In this document: piece after piece, positions 14,048 through 23,184 of the stretch
Layout of the letters: every line of letters begins with the position of its first letter
How positions within the stretch are numbered: position 1 is the first letter of the stretch
Origin: Anaerolineae bacterium
GTDB lineage: Bacteria; Chloroflexota; Anaerolineae; Promineifilales; Promineifilaceae
NCBI GenBank assembly: GCA_023384415.1
Contig: JAHDWJ010000037.1
Location: 1-49,581 of the forward strand
DNA: 49,581 nt
Direction: 5' to 3'
Program-made: the position numbers and the translations under genes
Notes under the pieces: generated by a model
The model's database searches: none
What the model saw: only the letters and a program-made list of their open reading frames with translations
Told to the model about the DNA's origin: nothing

Positions 14048-15748
14048 ATGAAATCTGATCAAACATTCCTGATCTTGGGGGGGGCAGGGCTGGTTGGGGC
14101 ACAAATCGTGCGGGTGATTGCCCGTGAGATGGAGCCGCAAAAAATCGTCGTCGCCAGTCTATACCGGGGTGAAGTGCGAGAATTCCTGCACGACATTCGC
14201 AAGGAGTTCCCCCATATCGAATTTGTGGGTGCCTGGGGAGACGTGTTCCTACGTGATGAGTTTAGCCTGGAAAAACGGCGGCGGCTGCTGCAAAGCCGAC
14301 CGCGCCGGGAGATGTTGTATGATGATTTATATGGACCCCTGGACGCGGCCGCGAGCCGCTCTGCCCTGGCTCAACTCATCTACCAACACAAACCCGATGT
14401 CATTGTAGACAGCATCAACACCGCTACGGCCATCAGCTACCAGGATGTTGTCACTCTGAGCCAACAAACCCACCACCTGTTAGAGCAGATGCGCCAGGGG
14501 ATTGACCACGAAGATTATGAGGCCATTTATAACCTGAGCCGCCAGCTTGACCAATCCATTAGCGTCCTGCTCATCTCCCAATCAGTACCCCAACTCATTC
14601 GCCATGTACAAATTGTGCATAAAGCCATGTGTGATGTAGGCACCAGGCTCTACCTGAAAATCGGTACCACCGGCACTGGCGGCATGGGGTTAAACATCCC
14701 GTACACCCACAGCGAAGACAAACCGAGTGCCAAATTAATGAGTAAAACGGCCGTCGCTTTTGCCCACACCGGCCTGCTTTTCCTGATGGCTCGCACCCCC
14801 AACGGCCCTCTGGTGAAGGAGCTGAAGCCAGCCGCGATGATCGGTTATCGTCAGGTAAATTATCAAACGATCAAGGTTCGGGGGCGGCCGCAATTTCGCT
14901 ATCAGAGCCTCCATCAACCTCTCAACGGTAAATTGGTGCTGCGCCAGGAAGACAGCCAGTTTGAGCGGCTGGATAAGCTGCAAATGGCCGGGGTAGATAC
15001 GGGCGAAAATGGGTTCTTTGCTCGTGGGGAATTTGAGGCTATCACCCACATTAACCAGATGGAATCAGTGACACCTGAAGAGATCGCCCAACAGACTGTG
15101 CTGGAGATCAAGGGGAGCAACACTGGTTACGATGTCATTGCCGGAATAGACAGCAGCATCATTAATCCTAGCTACCGGGCTGGGGTCCTGCGCCAGACCG
15201 CTTTGGAACAATTAGCTCGGATTGAGCAAGAAACCAACAGCCACAGCGTCGCCTTAGGGCAGTTGGGGCCGCCGGAACTGTCTAAACTACTCTACGAGGC
15301 CCACCTGCTCAAACTCAATTACCAGACTCTAACCAATGTGATCAACACTCCAGCCAGCGAATTAGCCGAGACACTGTACCAATTCATCCTGGACCAGGAA
15401 ATATTACGTACCCAGATCACTTCCATCGGCTTACCTATTTTAGCTCCTGATGGACAAAGTCTTTTGCGTGGCCCTCGGATCAATATTCCAGAAAGTATTT
15501 TCCACGAAGTTGAGCTAACCCCAGAGAGTTTAGATAGTTGGGCCAGAAAAGGGTGGGTAGATTTGCGACCAACCAACTGGCGCGAATGGCAAGACCGGTT
15601 CCAACGAATGCGTCGCACCCAACATTTGCTGCACACGAGGGGATCATCTTCAGTAACGATGAAAACGTATCTCTATGACACCATTGAGATTGGCTCTATC
15701 GTGGCCTGGTTGTTTAACAATGATGAGCAGGGGTATCGGATCAAGTAG
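14048..15748 (+). CDS. Rossmann-fold NAD(P)-binding protein of unknown function
   Basis: A 566-residue protein. The N terminus shows a dinucleotide-binding motif, ILGGAGLVGAQIVR (about residues 8-21), followed by an acidic or amide position typical of short-chain or saccharopine-dehydrogenase-like folds. A later strand DVIVDSINTAT (about 118-128) is consistent with the same fold. GTTGTGGMGLNIPYTHSED (about 212-230) looks like a substrate or cofactor loop. The remaining 300 residues are not recognised. ATG 14048 follows CTGGAGTTAAAG; the upstream frame from 13784 overlaps the thiolase and is not used. Tight spacing suggests cotranscription with the thiolase, so an acyl-CoA or sugar-nucleotide substrate is possible but unproven. 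Confidence 0.75.
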   Translation: MKSDQTFLILGGAGLVGAQIVRVIAREMEPQKIVVASLYRGEVREFLHDIRKEFPHIEFVGAWGDVFLRDEFSLEKRRRLLQSRPRREMLYDDLYGPLDAAASRSALAQLIYQHKPDVIVDSINTATAISYQDVVTLSQQTHHLLEQMRQGIDHEDYEAIYNLSRQLDQSISVLLISQSVPQLIRHVQIVHKAMCDVGTRLYLKIGTTGTGGMGLNIPYTHSEDKPSAKLMSKTAVAFAHTGLLFLMARTPNGPLVKELKPAAMIGYRQVNYQTIKVRGRPQFRYQSLHQPLNGKLVLRQEDSQFERLDKLQMAGVDTGENGFFARGEFEAITHINQMESVTPEEIAQQTVLEIKGSNTGYDVIAGIDSSIINPSYRAGVLRQTALEQLARIEQETNSHSVALGQLGPPELSKLLYEAHLLKLNYQTLTNVINTPASELAETLYQFILDQEILRTQITSIGLPILAPDGQSLLRGPRINIPESIFHEVELTPESLDSWARKGWVDLRPTNWREWQDRFQRMRRTQHLLHTRGSSSVTMKTYLYDTIEIGSIVAWLFNNDEQGYRIK

Positions 15749-15828
15749 CACAGTTGACATATTCTCTTGAGTGACGATAATTAGGGTTAAGGGGACATCC
15801 ATACCTTTTTCCATCAGGTGAAACAATT

Positions 15829-16932
15829 ATGAGTCAATTTTCGGGTTTAACCATGCCCGTCTTCTCTGCCTTTGGTTGGGCTGGAGAAGAAGCGGCTGTG
15901 AAATATGCCCTTTCCCAGTTGGAGCTATTTATTCGCCAACTGCATGGGGCTTTACCACAAGAAGTTCAGAGCATGCTGCCCCATTTTGGGGTAGACCATG
16001 AAAGCCAGACGGTGTATCTGGCCAGCAGCCGCAATTTAGAAGCGGAACCATATATTACCTTTCAAGCGCGGCCGCTTAGTTTTGAGATGAGCCTGCACAT
16101 TCGGGATGAAATGCACATCGGCAAGATGCTCAGTGTCGCCGAACGGCAATTTGACTCCTGGTATACCGTTGTGCAGCAGTTAGGTGAAGATTGGACAATA
16201 CGCATCCAACAGATGGAGATAGTGGAAGGGGGTAGGCCATCCCATTATCAAGATTTAGTTAAGGGGCCGGTAGTAGAGTTGGAACGGGACGCAGCCCTGG
16301 AAATCATTAATCGCGCCCTCTATCTACATGGGGAAGAAAAATGGATCACCCCTCTCTACTTCACCCTACGCCTCCATGCCGACATCGTTTCTGGAATGGG
16401 GCCGGTGGTCATTGCAACCTACCGAGAACAGATTTCCCGGCTCTTACCCCTGCTCCAATTCATCCTGGCCCCGCGCAAAGGAAGTACCCCTGCTCGTCCA
16501 ACCAAAGGGGCAAAAACACGCACCCCACGCAGCCAACAAGCGGCCACCACATCTGTCATTCGGGCCAATGAACCAGCCGCCCCACCTATGACCGATGAAC
16601 AAGATCAAGAGATATTATTCCACTACATCTCTGAGCTAAAGCCACTGCACATCCGCAAGGGATTTATCAACCTTAAACCCCATCATTGGACCTTCTTTGC
16701 CTTAAGCCCACGGACAGAAACGCGGCCAGTCATTATCCGTTACCACAACAAAAAAGATAGTGACAGCGCCATCTGGCACATGACCACAGATAATCAAACC
16801 CGGATTATGCTTGGCGCAGGGGCACAACATTGGCTTGAAAATAATTTTGCCGCCAATGATTCTATCGAAGTGACCGCATACCGGGTTAAAGAAAAGGAAA
16901 TAGAGCTTCTCCTCAAACCGGTTAACTCCTGA
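15829..16932 (+). CDS. Hypothetical two-part protein
   Basis: I do not recognise this 367-residue protein. An N-terminal domain (about 1-215) has mixed helix and strand with no signal peptide. A basic, Pro/Thr-rich linker (about 220-255, KGSTPARPTKGAKTRTP) looks disordered. A C-terminal domain (about 260-367) contains ISELKPLHIRKGFINL, HHWTFFALSPR and DSIEVTAYRVKEKEIELLL, which has the feel of a small beta-barrel or nucleic-acid-binding fold, though that is a guess. The start is chosen by position after the preceding gene; upstream CAGGTGAAAC is a weak ribosome site. It follows the Rossmann-fold gene by 80 bp and may be cotranscribed. Confidence 0.7.
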   Translation: MSQFSGLTMPVFSAFGWAGEEAAVKYALSQLELFIRQLHGALPQEVQSMLPHFGVDHESQTVYLASSRNLEAEPYITFQARPLSFEMSLHIRDEMHIGKMLSVAERQFDSWYTVVQQLGEDWTIRIQQMEIVEGGRPSHYQDLVKGPVVELERDAALEIINRALYLHGEEKWITPLYFTLRLHADIVSGMGPVVIATYREQISRLLPLLQFILAPRKGSTPARPTKGAKTRTPRSQQAATTSVIRANEPAAPPMTDEQDQEILFHYISELKPLHIRKGFINLKPHHWTFFALSPRTETRPVIIRYHNKKDSDSAIWHMTTDNQTRIMLGAGAQHWLENNFAANDSIEVTAYRVKEKEIELLLKPVNS

Positions 16933-16998
16933 CAAATTTTGTCACCCTTCCTGGGTTTGGCCTGATTAGTGGCCCAATCTTCTCCAGACCATGATAAC

Positions 16999-17031
16999 AA
17001 CAGCAGAGGTATATACCTCTGCTGTTTTATT
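16999..17031 (+). terminator. Intrinsic terminator
   Basis: AACAGCAGAGGTA pairs with TACCTCTGCTGTT (16999-17026), followed by a T-rich run. It closes the unit ending with the hypothetical gene at 15829-16932. As the stem is a near-perfect palindrome flanked by A and T runs, it could act in both directions. Confidence 0.85.
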
Positions 17032-17121
17032 ATAGGCTCAACTGCATGATAGGTGAACCACGACCAGAATACCTCACGCATCAGGCAAAACCTGACGAAA
17101 TGGTCAAGACCTGGTTTTGAT

Positions 17122-17149
17122 TTGTCAGATACGCAAGAGTAACTAGAAT
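17122..17149 (+). promoter_or_regulatory. Probable promoter of the pyruvate kinase gene
   Basis: TTGTCA (17122-17127) and TAGAAT (17144-17149) are separated by 16 bp and lie about 57 bp before the ATG. The same box pair appears before the haem cluster at 27507-27535. Confidence 0.55.
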
Positions 17150-17205
17150 CAAGGGAAAGGGTTTTCTTCATCGGTAACTATGCTATGTTGACGAGATAAA
17201 TAATA

Positions 17206-18627
17206 ATGGCACGTACAAAAATCGTCGCAACAATTGGCCCCGCTTCTAGCAGCCCAGAAATAATTCGTAAAATGCTTTCCGCCGGGATGAATGTGGCCCG
17301 GGTAAATTTTTCTCACGGGGATCATGAAGCCCACAAACGTACCGTCAAGATGCTGCGGGAGATCGCGGCCGCAGATAATAAAGTGTTGGCTATTCTTGGC
17401 GATCTTCAGGGGCCAAAGCTCCGTCTGGGGCATGTTCGCGCCAGGGGAATGAGCCTCAATGTCGGTGATGAAATCGTCTTTACTTCCCACCCTGGCCAGC
17501 CGGCCATGATTCACCTTCCCCACCCAGACCTCATCGAAGCAGTACAACCAGGGGCCCGGTTAGTCATTGGCGATGGTGAAGTTGAACTCCAGGTCACTCA
17601 TAAAAAAGAGGCCACTCTATATTGTGTTGTCACTGTAGCTGGATTGTTAGAAGCCCGCAAAGGGATTAGTGCCCCCGGCACCGATCTACCTATCTCCAGC
17701 ATACCGGAAAAAGATAAAGAAGACCTGGGATTAATCTGTGGCTTAGAGTTAGATTATGTTGCCCTCTCTTTTGTCCGCACCGCTCAGGATGTCCTGGACT
17801 TACGTCAGATGATGCAGGAAAAAGGGGTCACCATTCCCATAATCGCCAAAATTGAAAAGAGTGAAGCGATTGAGCAGCTGGATGCGATTATCAAAGTCAC
17901 TGATGGGGTCATGGTAGCCCGCGGGGATTTGGGGATTGATATGCCCCCCCAACAAGTACCCCTCTTGCAAAAGCGAATTATTCGTGCCTGCAACCGGGCC
18001 GGCAAACCGGTGATCACAGCTACTCAGATGCTCCAATCTATGGTAGAGCATCCTCGCCCCACCCGCGCCGAAGCCAGCGATGTAGCTAACGCTATTTTGG
18101 ATGGCACCGATGCCGTGATGCTCTCCGGCGAAACTGCTTCTGGTAAATTTCCCGTAGAAGCCGTGCAAATGATGCGCCATATTGCCGATATTACCGAATC
18201 TGATTTCCCGTATGAGGTGTGGCGACGGCAGCGGCAGGAAACAGAAGCTGATATTGCCACCGTGACCGAAGCAATTAGCGCGTCTAGCTGCGCCATTGCT
18301 GAGGAGATCAACGCCAGAGCGATTATTAGCTCAACCATGTCCGGCAGCACCGCCCAACAAATCGCCCGCCACCGCCCCAAAACCCCCATCCTGGCTGTTT
18401 CCCCGCTGCCGCAAACGCAGCGGCGGCTGGCTTTAGTATGGGGAGTTAAGTGTATTTTAGTCTCTAAGATGTATATGGGTACGGATGAAATGATTAATGA
18501 AACGGTGAGGGCCCTGCGGCCGCTTGGCTTGCAGGACGGAGAGCGGTTGGTCATCACTGCCGGGATCCCCTTTAGCCAGGCCGGCCAGACTAACTTGATT
18601 CAAGTATATGAGGTGAAAGGGGAATGA
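17206..18627 (+). CDS. pyk: Pyruvate kinase
   Basis: Transfers phosphate from phosphoenolpyruvate to ADP in the last step of glycolysis. The 473-residue protein has the standard length without the extra C-terminal PEP-utilizer domain found in Bacillus. Landmarks: TKIVATIGPASS at the N terminus, NVARVNFSHGDHE, the B-domain, the active-site signature IIAKIEKSEAIEQLD (Lys about 218), GVMVARGDLGIDMP, ATQMLQSM and the GTDAVMLSGETASGKFPVEAV segment. The C-terminal domain (about 345-470) would bind effectors. No clear ribosome site precedes the ATG (GACGAGATAAATAAT). A small distance separates it from the following ATPase gene. Confidence 0.97.
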   Translation: MARTKIVATIGPASSSPEIIRKMLSAGMNVARVNFSHGDHEAHKRTVKMLREIAAADNKVLAILGDLQGPKLRLGHVRARGMSLNVGDEIVFTSHPGQPAMIHLPHPDLIEAVQPGARLVIGDGEVELQVTHKKEATLYCVVTVAGLLEARKGISAPGTDLPISSIPEKDKEDLGLICGLELDYVALSFVRTAQDVLDLRQMMQEKGVTIPIIAKIEKSEAIEQLDAIIKVTDGVMVARGDLGIDMPPQQVPLLQKRIIRACNRAGKPVITATQMLQSMVEHPRPTRAEASDVANAILDGTDAVMLSGETASGKFPVEAVQMMRHIADITESDFPYEVWRRQRQETEADIATVTEAISASSCAIAEEINARAIISSTMSGSTAQQIARHRPKTPILAVSPLPQTQRRLALVWGVKCILVSKMYMGTDEMINETVRALRPLGLQDGERLVITAGIPFSQAGQTNLIQVYEVKGE

Positions 18628-18712
18628 GCCAATGCCAGACAGCGAGCAGGCTGTTACCGATTTATTTTGTGCATAGTCGTTATGTCCGGATACGGTTTTC
18701 AGGAGTTAATTT

Positions 18713-20038
18713 ATGAGCAATATGCCAGAGACAATCGTGGATGAAATTCAACCCAGAGCGTGGGAACCCCGTTTAATTGATGCTATTGAGGAGACCGGGT
18801 TGACCATCGGCTTTGTTTCCGATATGGCGCTCAAAATTCTATATTTACGTGGTCAGAGTACCGGCTATGATATTGCTACCCAAATGAGATTGCCTTTTCA
18901 ATCGGTGCTAAATCCGGCTCTGGAATTCTTAAAACGAGAACAGTTATGTGAGGTACGGGGAACAACGGCTGGGGTGTTGGCAAGTTCCTACCAATTTATC
19001 ATCACCAACAAGGGGATGGCCCGTGCCCGTGAGTTGATGGAACGAACCGCTTACACCGGAGCCGCTCCGGTACCATGGGAAGATTATGTTCAGGCGATTA
19101 AAGCCCAAGAACGTAAACGGCTCACCGTATCTCCCCAATTGATGCGTAAAGCCCTCGCCCATATGGTGCTGAATGAGAAAATTTTTGCCAAGATTGGGCC
19201 AGCCGTGAATTCTGGCAAATCTATCTTTCTCTATGGCCCCCCTGGTAATGGCAAAACGACCATTGCTGAAAGTATTGGCCGGCTCATTTTAGGGGATGAT
19301 ATGTATATCCCCTACGCTGTGGAAGCCGATGGACAAATTATTAAGGTGTATGATGAGATTAACCATAACCCGGTGAAAGTAGACACGACGCGGGGTGGGA
19401 CTGGGGGTCTCTCTTCATCCCGAAGAGATGGCCGCTGGATAAAAATTCGGCGGCCGGTCATCATGGTGGGGGGGGAGTTGACGCTGGATGGGTTGGAGTT
19501 GAAGCATGATCCCATTAACAAATTTTATGAGGCTCCCTTCCAGATGAAGGCCAATGGGGGGATGTTTCTGATTGATGACTTTGGACGCCAACAGGTGCGG
19601 CCGCGTGACCTCCTCAATCGTTGGGTCGTGCCTATGGAAAAGAACGTAGACTTCCTTGGGCTGCACACCGGGCGCAAATTAGAGGTACCGTTCTCCTTAC
19701 TGTTGGTTTTCTCTACCAACCTGCCCCCGCGTGATCTGGTAGATGAGGCGTTTTTACGCCGCATCCGGCACAAAATCGAAATTACATCCCCCAGCTTTGA
19801 TGAATTTCGGGAAATTTTCCAGCGCATGTGCCAGCGGCGGCAAGTGACATTTGATGAACAGGCGATTCGTTATCTACTGCAAGAATATTATATTAAGAAA
19901 AATCGGCCGCTGCGGGCCAACCATCCTCGCGATATTATCGATCAGCTTATTGATGTTGCTACCTATTTAGAGGTAGAACCAACCATGAGTAAAGAGATGA
20001 TTGATCACGCCGCTGAATCCTATTTTGTGGATTTGTAA
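18713..20038 (+). CDS. AAA+ ATPase with N-terminal winged-helix region
   Basis: A 441-residue protein with an N-terminal winged-helix-like domain (about 20-100: MALKILYLRGQSTGYDIATQM) and an AAA+ domain (about 140-430). Walker A is GPPGNGKTT (about 174-182), Walker B MFLIDDFGRQ (about 283-292), sensor 1 LLLVFSTNLPPRD (about 330) and the arginine finger region DEAFLRRIRHKI. These belong to the MoxR/RuvB-like remodelling group; AAA+ proteins of this type usually act with a partner gene, but no such gene is next to it. Purine-rich CAGGAGTTAATTT precedes the ATG. It is followed within 25 bp by the glycerophosphodiesterase gene, probably in one operon. Role unknown. Confidence 0.85.
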   Translation: MSNMPETIVDEIQPRAWEPRLIDAIEETGLTIGFVSDMALKILYLRGQSTGYDIATQMRLPFQSVLNPALEFLKREQLCEVRGTTAGVLASSYQFIITNKGMARARELMERTAYTGAAPVPWEDYVQAIKAQERKRLTVSPQLMRKALAHMVLNEKIFAKIGPAVNSGKSIFLYGPPGNGKTTIAESIGRLILGDDMYIPYAVEADGQIIKVYDEINHNPVKVDTTRGGTGGLSSSRRDGRWIKIRRPVIMVGGELTLDGLELKHDPINKFYEAPFQMKANGGMFLIDDFGRQQVRPRDLLNRWVVPMEKNVDFLGLHTGRKLEVPFSLLLVFSTNLPPRDLVDEAFLRRIRHKIEITSPSFDEFREIFQRMCQRRQVTFDEQAIRYLLQEYYIKKNRPLRANHPRDIIDQLIDVATYLEVEPTMSKEMIDHAAESYFVDL

Positions 20039-20062
20039 GCGATTTAGAAATTCGGGGAGTGT

Positions 20063-20806
20063 ATGGATTTGTTTGCTGATAATGGCTGGTTCACTGCCTC
20101 GTCTCCGCTCATCATTGGACACCGGGGAGCAAGCGCGGCCGCACCTGAGAATACTCTAGCCGCCTTCCGCTTAGCTCAAGCCCAAGGGGCACACGGCATT
20201 GAGTTTGATGTCCAGCTTTCTGCCGATGGAGTGCCAGTTATTATTCATGATGAGTCGGTGGAGAGGACAACCAATGGTCGCGGCCGCGTCGCTGACCTCA
20301 CCCTGGCCCAATTACAAACCCTGGATGCCGGACAAGGGGAATTAATTCCTACCCTGGCCCAATTGTTCGCTCAATTTGGCTCCAGCCTGCTCTACAATTT
20401 AGAAATTAAAAACAACGACCAACATGATCGGGGAGCAGAGCAGGCTGTCGCTGCCTGCATCCGCCAATATGGCGTCCAGAAGCAAATGCTCATCTCATCT
20501 TTTAACCCTAAAGCCTTGGAACGCATCTATGCTTTTCTGGGGCATGAAGTGCCGCTTGGTTTTTTGCATGTTGGTCTGGTTGATCGGCATCTGCCTGCCT
20601 GGTCATTTCCCTGCCACGCCGATCATCCCCATTATGAAGCCGTAGACGAAGCCTATATGTCCTGGGCACATAGCCAAAAGCTGCTGGTCAATGTCTGGAC
20701 CTTAGATGACCCAGCCATTGCCCGGCAGCTTGTCCAGTCCGGTGTCCACAGCATCATTACCAATCGGCCATTGGCAATGACCCCCAATAACCTTAAACTA
20801 AATTAA
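20063..20806 (+). CDS. Glycerophosphodiester phosphodiesterase
   Basis: Hydrolyses glycerophosphodiesters, the products of phospholipid deacylation, to glycerol 3-phosphate and an alcohol. The 247-residue protein has the family start IIGHRGASAAAPENTLAAF (catalytic His and Arg), then GIEFDVQLSADGVPVIIHD with the metal-binding acidic pair and second catalytic His, then TNGRGRV, and the C-terminal VNVWTLDD. There is no signal peptide, so it acts in the cytoplasm (UgpQ-like). ATG 20063 follows GGGGAGTGT. It precedes a diacylglycerol-kinase-like gene, pointing to lipid turnover. Octamers at 20135 and 20280. Confidence 0.93.
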   Translation: MDLFADNGWFTASSPLIIGHRGASAAAPENTLAAFRLAQAQGAHGIEFDVQLSADGVPVIIHDESVERTTNGRGRVADLTLAQLQTLDAGQGELIPTLAQLFAQFGSSLLYNLEIKNNDQHDRGAEQAVAACIRQYGVQKQMLISSFNPKALERIYAFLGHEVPLGFLHVGLVDRHLPAWSFPCHADHPHYEAVDEAYMSWAHSQKLLVNVWTLDDPAIARQLVQSGVHSIITNRPLAMTPNNLKLN

Positions 20807-20908
20807 CTTTTAGGCTGCTTGCCAAAGGCTTAGAAGCCAGTTTCTCTCGTGAACCCAATTACAATTATACCCATCGTGGTCATAAAGTGACATTCCACTT
20901 GGAGTCTA

Positions 20909-20929
20909 GAGACTGGAGACTGGAGACTG
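20909..20929 (+). repeat. Heptad tandem repeat, three units of GAGACTG
   Basis: Three 7-bp units, followed by an inverted relative (CGAGTCTCCAATCTC, 20938-20952). The 260-bp spacer 20807-21069 holds nothing else that I recognise. Confidence 0.85.
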
Positions 20930-21069
20930 GTTAATCTCGAGTCTCCAATCTCACTGAAAATGTCAGTTTATGACCGTTGGCAGTATAACATAAAGACCTG
21001 GTGGCTATTTTCGGCCTGATTCAGGTCAGCTACACAAATCTTGAAAACTCGAACCCAAAAACTAATTCC

Positions 21070-21963
21070 ATGACAATTAAACTTATTCTCAATCCATATG
21101 CGAATCGGTGGGGCGCCAAGCGGCGGGTATCTCAAGTCAAGCAAGCCCTCAGAGAGGCCGGTCTGGAATATGATTTGCATATTACCACCCGGCCAAAAGA
21201 AGGCACAGAAGTAGCTAAACAAGCGGCCGCATCCGGGCAATACAGCGCGGTGATAGCTGCCGGGGGGGATGGTACAGTCAATGAAGTAGTGAATGGGCTG
21301 ATCGGGGCCGCGGCCGTAGGCCAACCTACCATCCCTCTAGGCGTTCTCCCCATTGGCACCGGCAACGATTTTAACGACATGGCTGGCCTCCCCCGTCAAC
21401 TAGGCATGTCTGTCGCCATCATTGCCGCTGGGCGTACCCGTCAGGTGGATGCGGGGCAAGTCAACGATCATTATTTTGACAACAATTGCGCTGTAGCCAT
21501 GGAGCCCATGGTCACCATTGAAAACGTCAAAATGACCCGGCTCTCTGGCAACATTCGTTACATCGCCGCCCTGGTCAAAGCCCTATTAAAATTAAAAGCA
21601 TGGCAAATGGAAATAACCTGGGATGAGGGGAGGTACAGCGGGCCAACCTTCTTACTTTCCGTCTGTAACGGCCCGCGTAACGGCGGCCAGTTTTATATGT
21701 CACCTACAGCCCGCATGGATGACGGCTTGTTTGATTTTGTGTTATTGCCCGAAGTTTCTAAAAAAACCGTTTTGGCCCTGCTCCCTCGACTGTTCAAAGG
21801 CACCCATATCCACCACCCCCAGGTAATTCATGGACGCAGCCAGCGCATCACCATCCACAGCATCCCCGGTACCCCAATCCATGCGGATGGCGAAGTACTC
21901 ACGGAGGCAGCCGACAATGTTACCTACCAGATTTTACCTGGCAAAATTACCCTATTGAGTTAA
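21070..21963 (+). CDS. Diacylglycerol kinase-family lipid kinase
   Basis: Phosphorylates diacylglycerol or a related lipid with ATP in phospholipid recycling. The 297-residue protein shows the DAGK/YegS pattern: an opening KLILNPYANRWGAKRR, the nucleotide-binding GGDGTVNEVVNGL (about 65-77) and LPIGTGNDFND (about 95-105), and the C-terminal VLTEAADNVTYQILPGKITLL. ATG 21070 aligns with the family's N terminus; the frame opens at 21001, but the extra residues are unconserved. No Shine-Dalgarno is evident; the bases before the start are an AAACTCGAACCCAAAAAC tract similar to the heptads. The neighbouring glycerophosphodiesterase gives a shared lipid context. Confidence 0.9.
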   Translation: MTIKLILNPYANRWGAKRRVSQVKQALREAGLEYDLHITTRPKEGTEVAKQAAASGQYSAVIAAGGDGTVNEVVNGLIGAAAVGQPTIPLGVLPIGTGNDFNDMAGLPRQLGMSVAIIAAGRTRQVDAGQVNDHYFDNNCAVAMEPMVTIENVKMTRLSGNIRYIAALVKALLKLKAWQMEITWDEGRYSGPTFLLSVCNGPRNGGQFYMSPTARMDDGLFDFVLLPEVSKKTVLALLPRLFKGTHIHHPQVIHGRSQRITIHSIPGTPIHADGEVLTEAADNVTYQILPGKITLLS

Positions 21964-22018
21964 AAGGTTCAGACGACAAAGTAGGAATGCCTCTGGTAGC
22001 GTAACCATTCCTCAGCCC

Positions 22019-22873
22019 CTAACTTTCTCGCTCTTCTACTCTCTTAGTTTCCCGTAATTCATCATACAACCGCCGCAGATTGGCACGATGCAAATCGGCC
22101 ACCAACCCATTCAGCGGTATGCGTGACTTACCACAATCCTCAATGGAGATTTCATCCAGCCGTTCAATCGGGTCATTTTGAGCCACAATCGTCTCCACCT
22201 TGTGCCGGATCGTTTTCAGGTAATTAAGATCATCTTTAACAACCGCTTCCACTTCCCCCCGCAAAATCACTTCCCCATGCCCCTGCACCACATTCATCGG
22301 TTCCATCGCTAGCATCAGTTCCAGAGAACGGACCAAACTAAAGTAACTGCCATCAAAAAAGGTGGGCACGGGCATCGCATTGTCTGAGGCAAAAAGAATG
22401 CGATCATTAACAACCATGACACCGAGCATATCCCGGCTGTGTCCTGGCATATGATGCAAACGGAGTACCTTACCCCCCAGGTGAATATTTATCGCTCCAT
22501 CGTGGAACACCATATCTGGCAGTACTATATGGGCAGATTGAAACTCCGGCATCTGCTCCTTCATCTCAGCTAACCCTTTGCGGCCGCTGCTGTCCAACAA
22601 ATCCCGGCACAGGGTGTGACCCACTACCCGCGCGCCAGGAAACATCCAGGTGCCGCTAGAATGATCCGCATGATAATGGGTATTGATGACGTAACGGATG
22701 GCATAACCCAGCCGCCGCTCTAAAAAATCTTTAATAGCCTGAGTCTCTTCCGGGTAGAAGAGGGTATCAATGAGTACCGCCCCCTCTTTAGTTAGAACGG
22801 CACCGGCGGTTACCTGGGCATAGCGGCGGCTGGTGAAGACGTAAATATCGTCAGCGATGCGCTCACGAATCAT
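22019..22873 (-). CDS. Metallo-beta-lactamase-fold hydrolase
   Basis: A 284-residue zinc or iron hydrolase of the MBL superfamily with unknown substrate. The metal-binding motif HYHADHSSGTW is present, followed by a His in LHHMPGHSRDMLGV, an Asp in RILFASDNAMP and a His in VVQGHGEVI, so both metal sites look complete. The longer frame from 22954 would start inside the terminator of the upstream RNA gene, whereas ATG 22873 follows AGAGGA at a good distance, so the shorter start is used. The C-terminal helices (about 220-284) resemble the thioesterase-like members. Minus-strand gene downstream of the candidate 6S-like RNA. Confidence 0.9.
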   Translation of the reverse strand: MIRERIADDIYVFTSRRYAQVTAGAVLTKEGAVLIDTLFYPEETQAIKDFLERRLGYAIRYVINTHYHADHSSGTWMFPGARVVGHTLCRDLLDSSGRKGLAEMKEQMPEFQSAHIVLPDMVFHDGAINIHLGGKVLRLHHMPGHSRDMLGVMVVNDRILFASDNAMPVPTFFDGSYFSLVRSLELMLAMEPMNVVQGHGEVILRGEVEAVVKDDLNYLKTIRHKVETIVAQNDPIERLDEISIEDCGKSRIPLNGLVADLHRANLRRLYDELRETKRVEERES

Positions 22874-22952
22874 ACAGGGTAAATCCTCTGGTGTGATGGT
22901 TGAGTGCGGTGTAAAACAAATTGTCAGAATGAGGTTATTGGCACTTTGGGGC

Positions 22953-22981
22953 AAAGAAAAGCCCCTGATACGATCAGAGGC
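22953..22981 (-). terminator. Terminator of the small RNA
   Basis: GCCTCTGA and TCAGGGGC form an eight-base stem around TCGTA (22961-22981), followed on the minus strand by TTTTCTTT. Confidence 0.8.
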
Positions 22982-23178
22982 CAGTAAACAACAAACAAAA
23001 TAAGCCCCGCCGTACCGTGTGAAACCTGTGAGTTGAACCTGTCATAGACAGGTGGGAATTTGTTCGTGAGAACCTCTGCCTGGCCTCGTCGGCTACTACA
23101 TCCTCTCTACGTATGCCAATCCCCAAAGCAAAAAACGTTGGCTCAAGACGAGGTGTTCATCACGCATACAGCAGGGTC
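22953..23178 (-). ncRNA. Structured small RNA, candidate 6S-like RNA
   Basis: A gene-free stretch holds a full transcription unit on the minus strand. A promoter at 23185-23213 predicts a start at about 23177-23178. The transcript's 5' CCCTGCTGTA (23176-23167) pairs completely with TACGGCGGGG (23014-23005), and the pairing continues irregularly inward (GTGA with TCAC), giving a closed rod of about 175 nt. Inside are CCTCGTC with GACGAGG and the hairpin ACCTGTC-TAT-GACAGGT. A terminator follows at 22953-22981. Size, end-to-end pairing and an open middle fit 6S RNA, which binds RNA polymerase. The identity is inference; existence of an RNA gene is better supported. Confidence 0.6.
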
Positions 23179-23184
23179 AAGGCG

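Noticed and set aside
22953..23178. tmRNA or SRP RNA at the small-RNA gene
   Set aside because: No tRNA-like CCA end or tag frame, and no SRP-type GGTCAGGTCCGGAAGGAAGCAG-like loop; 6S fits better.
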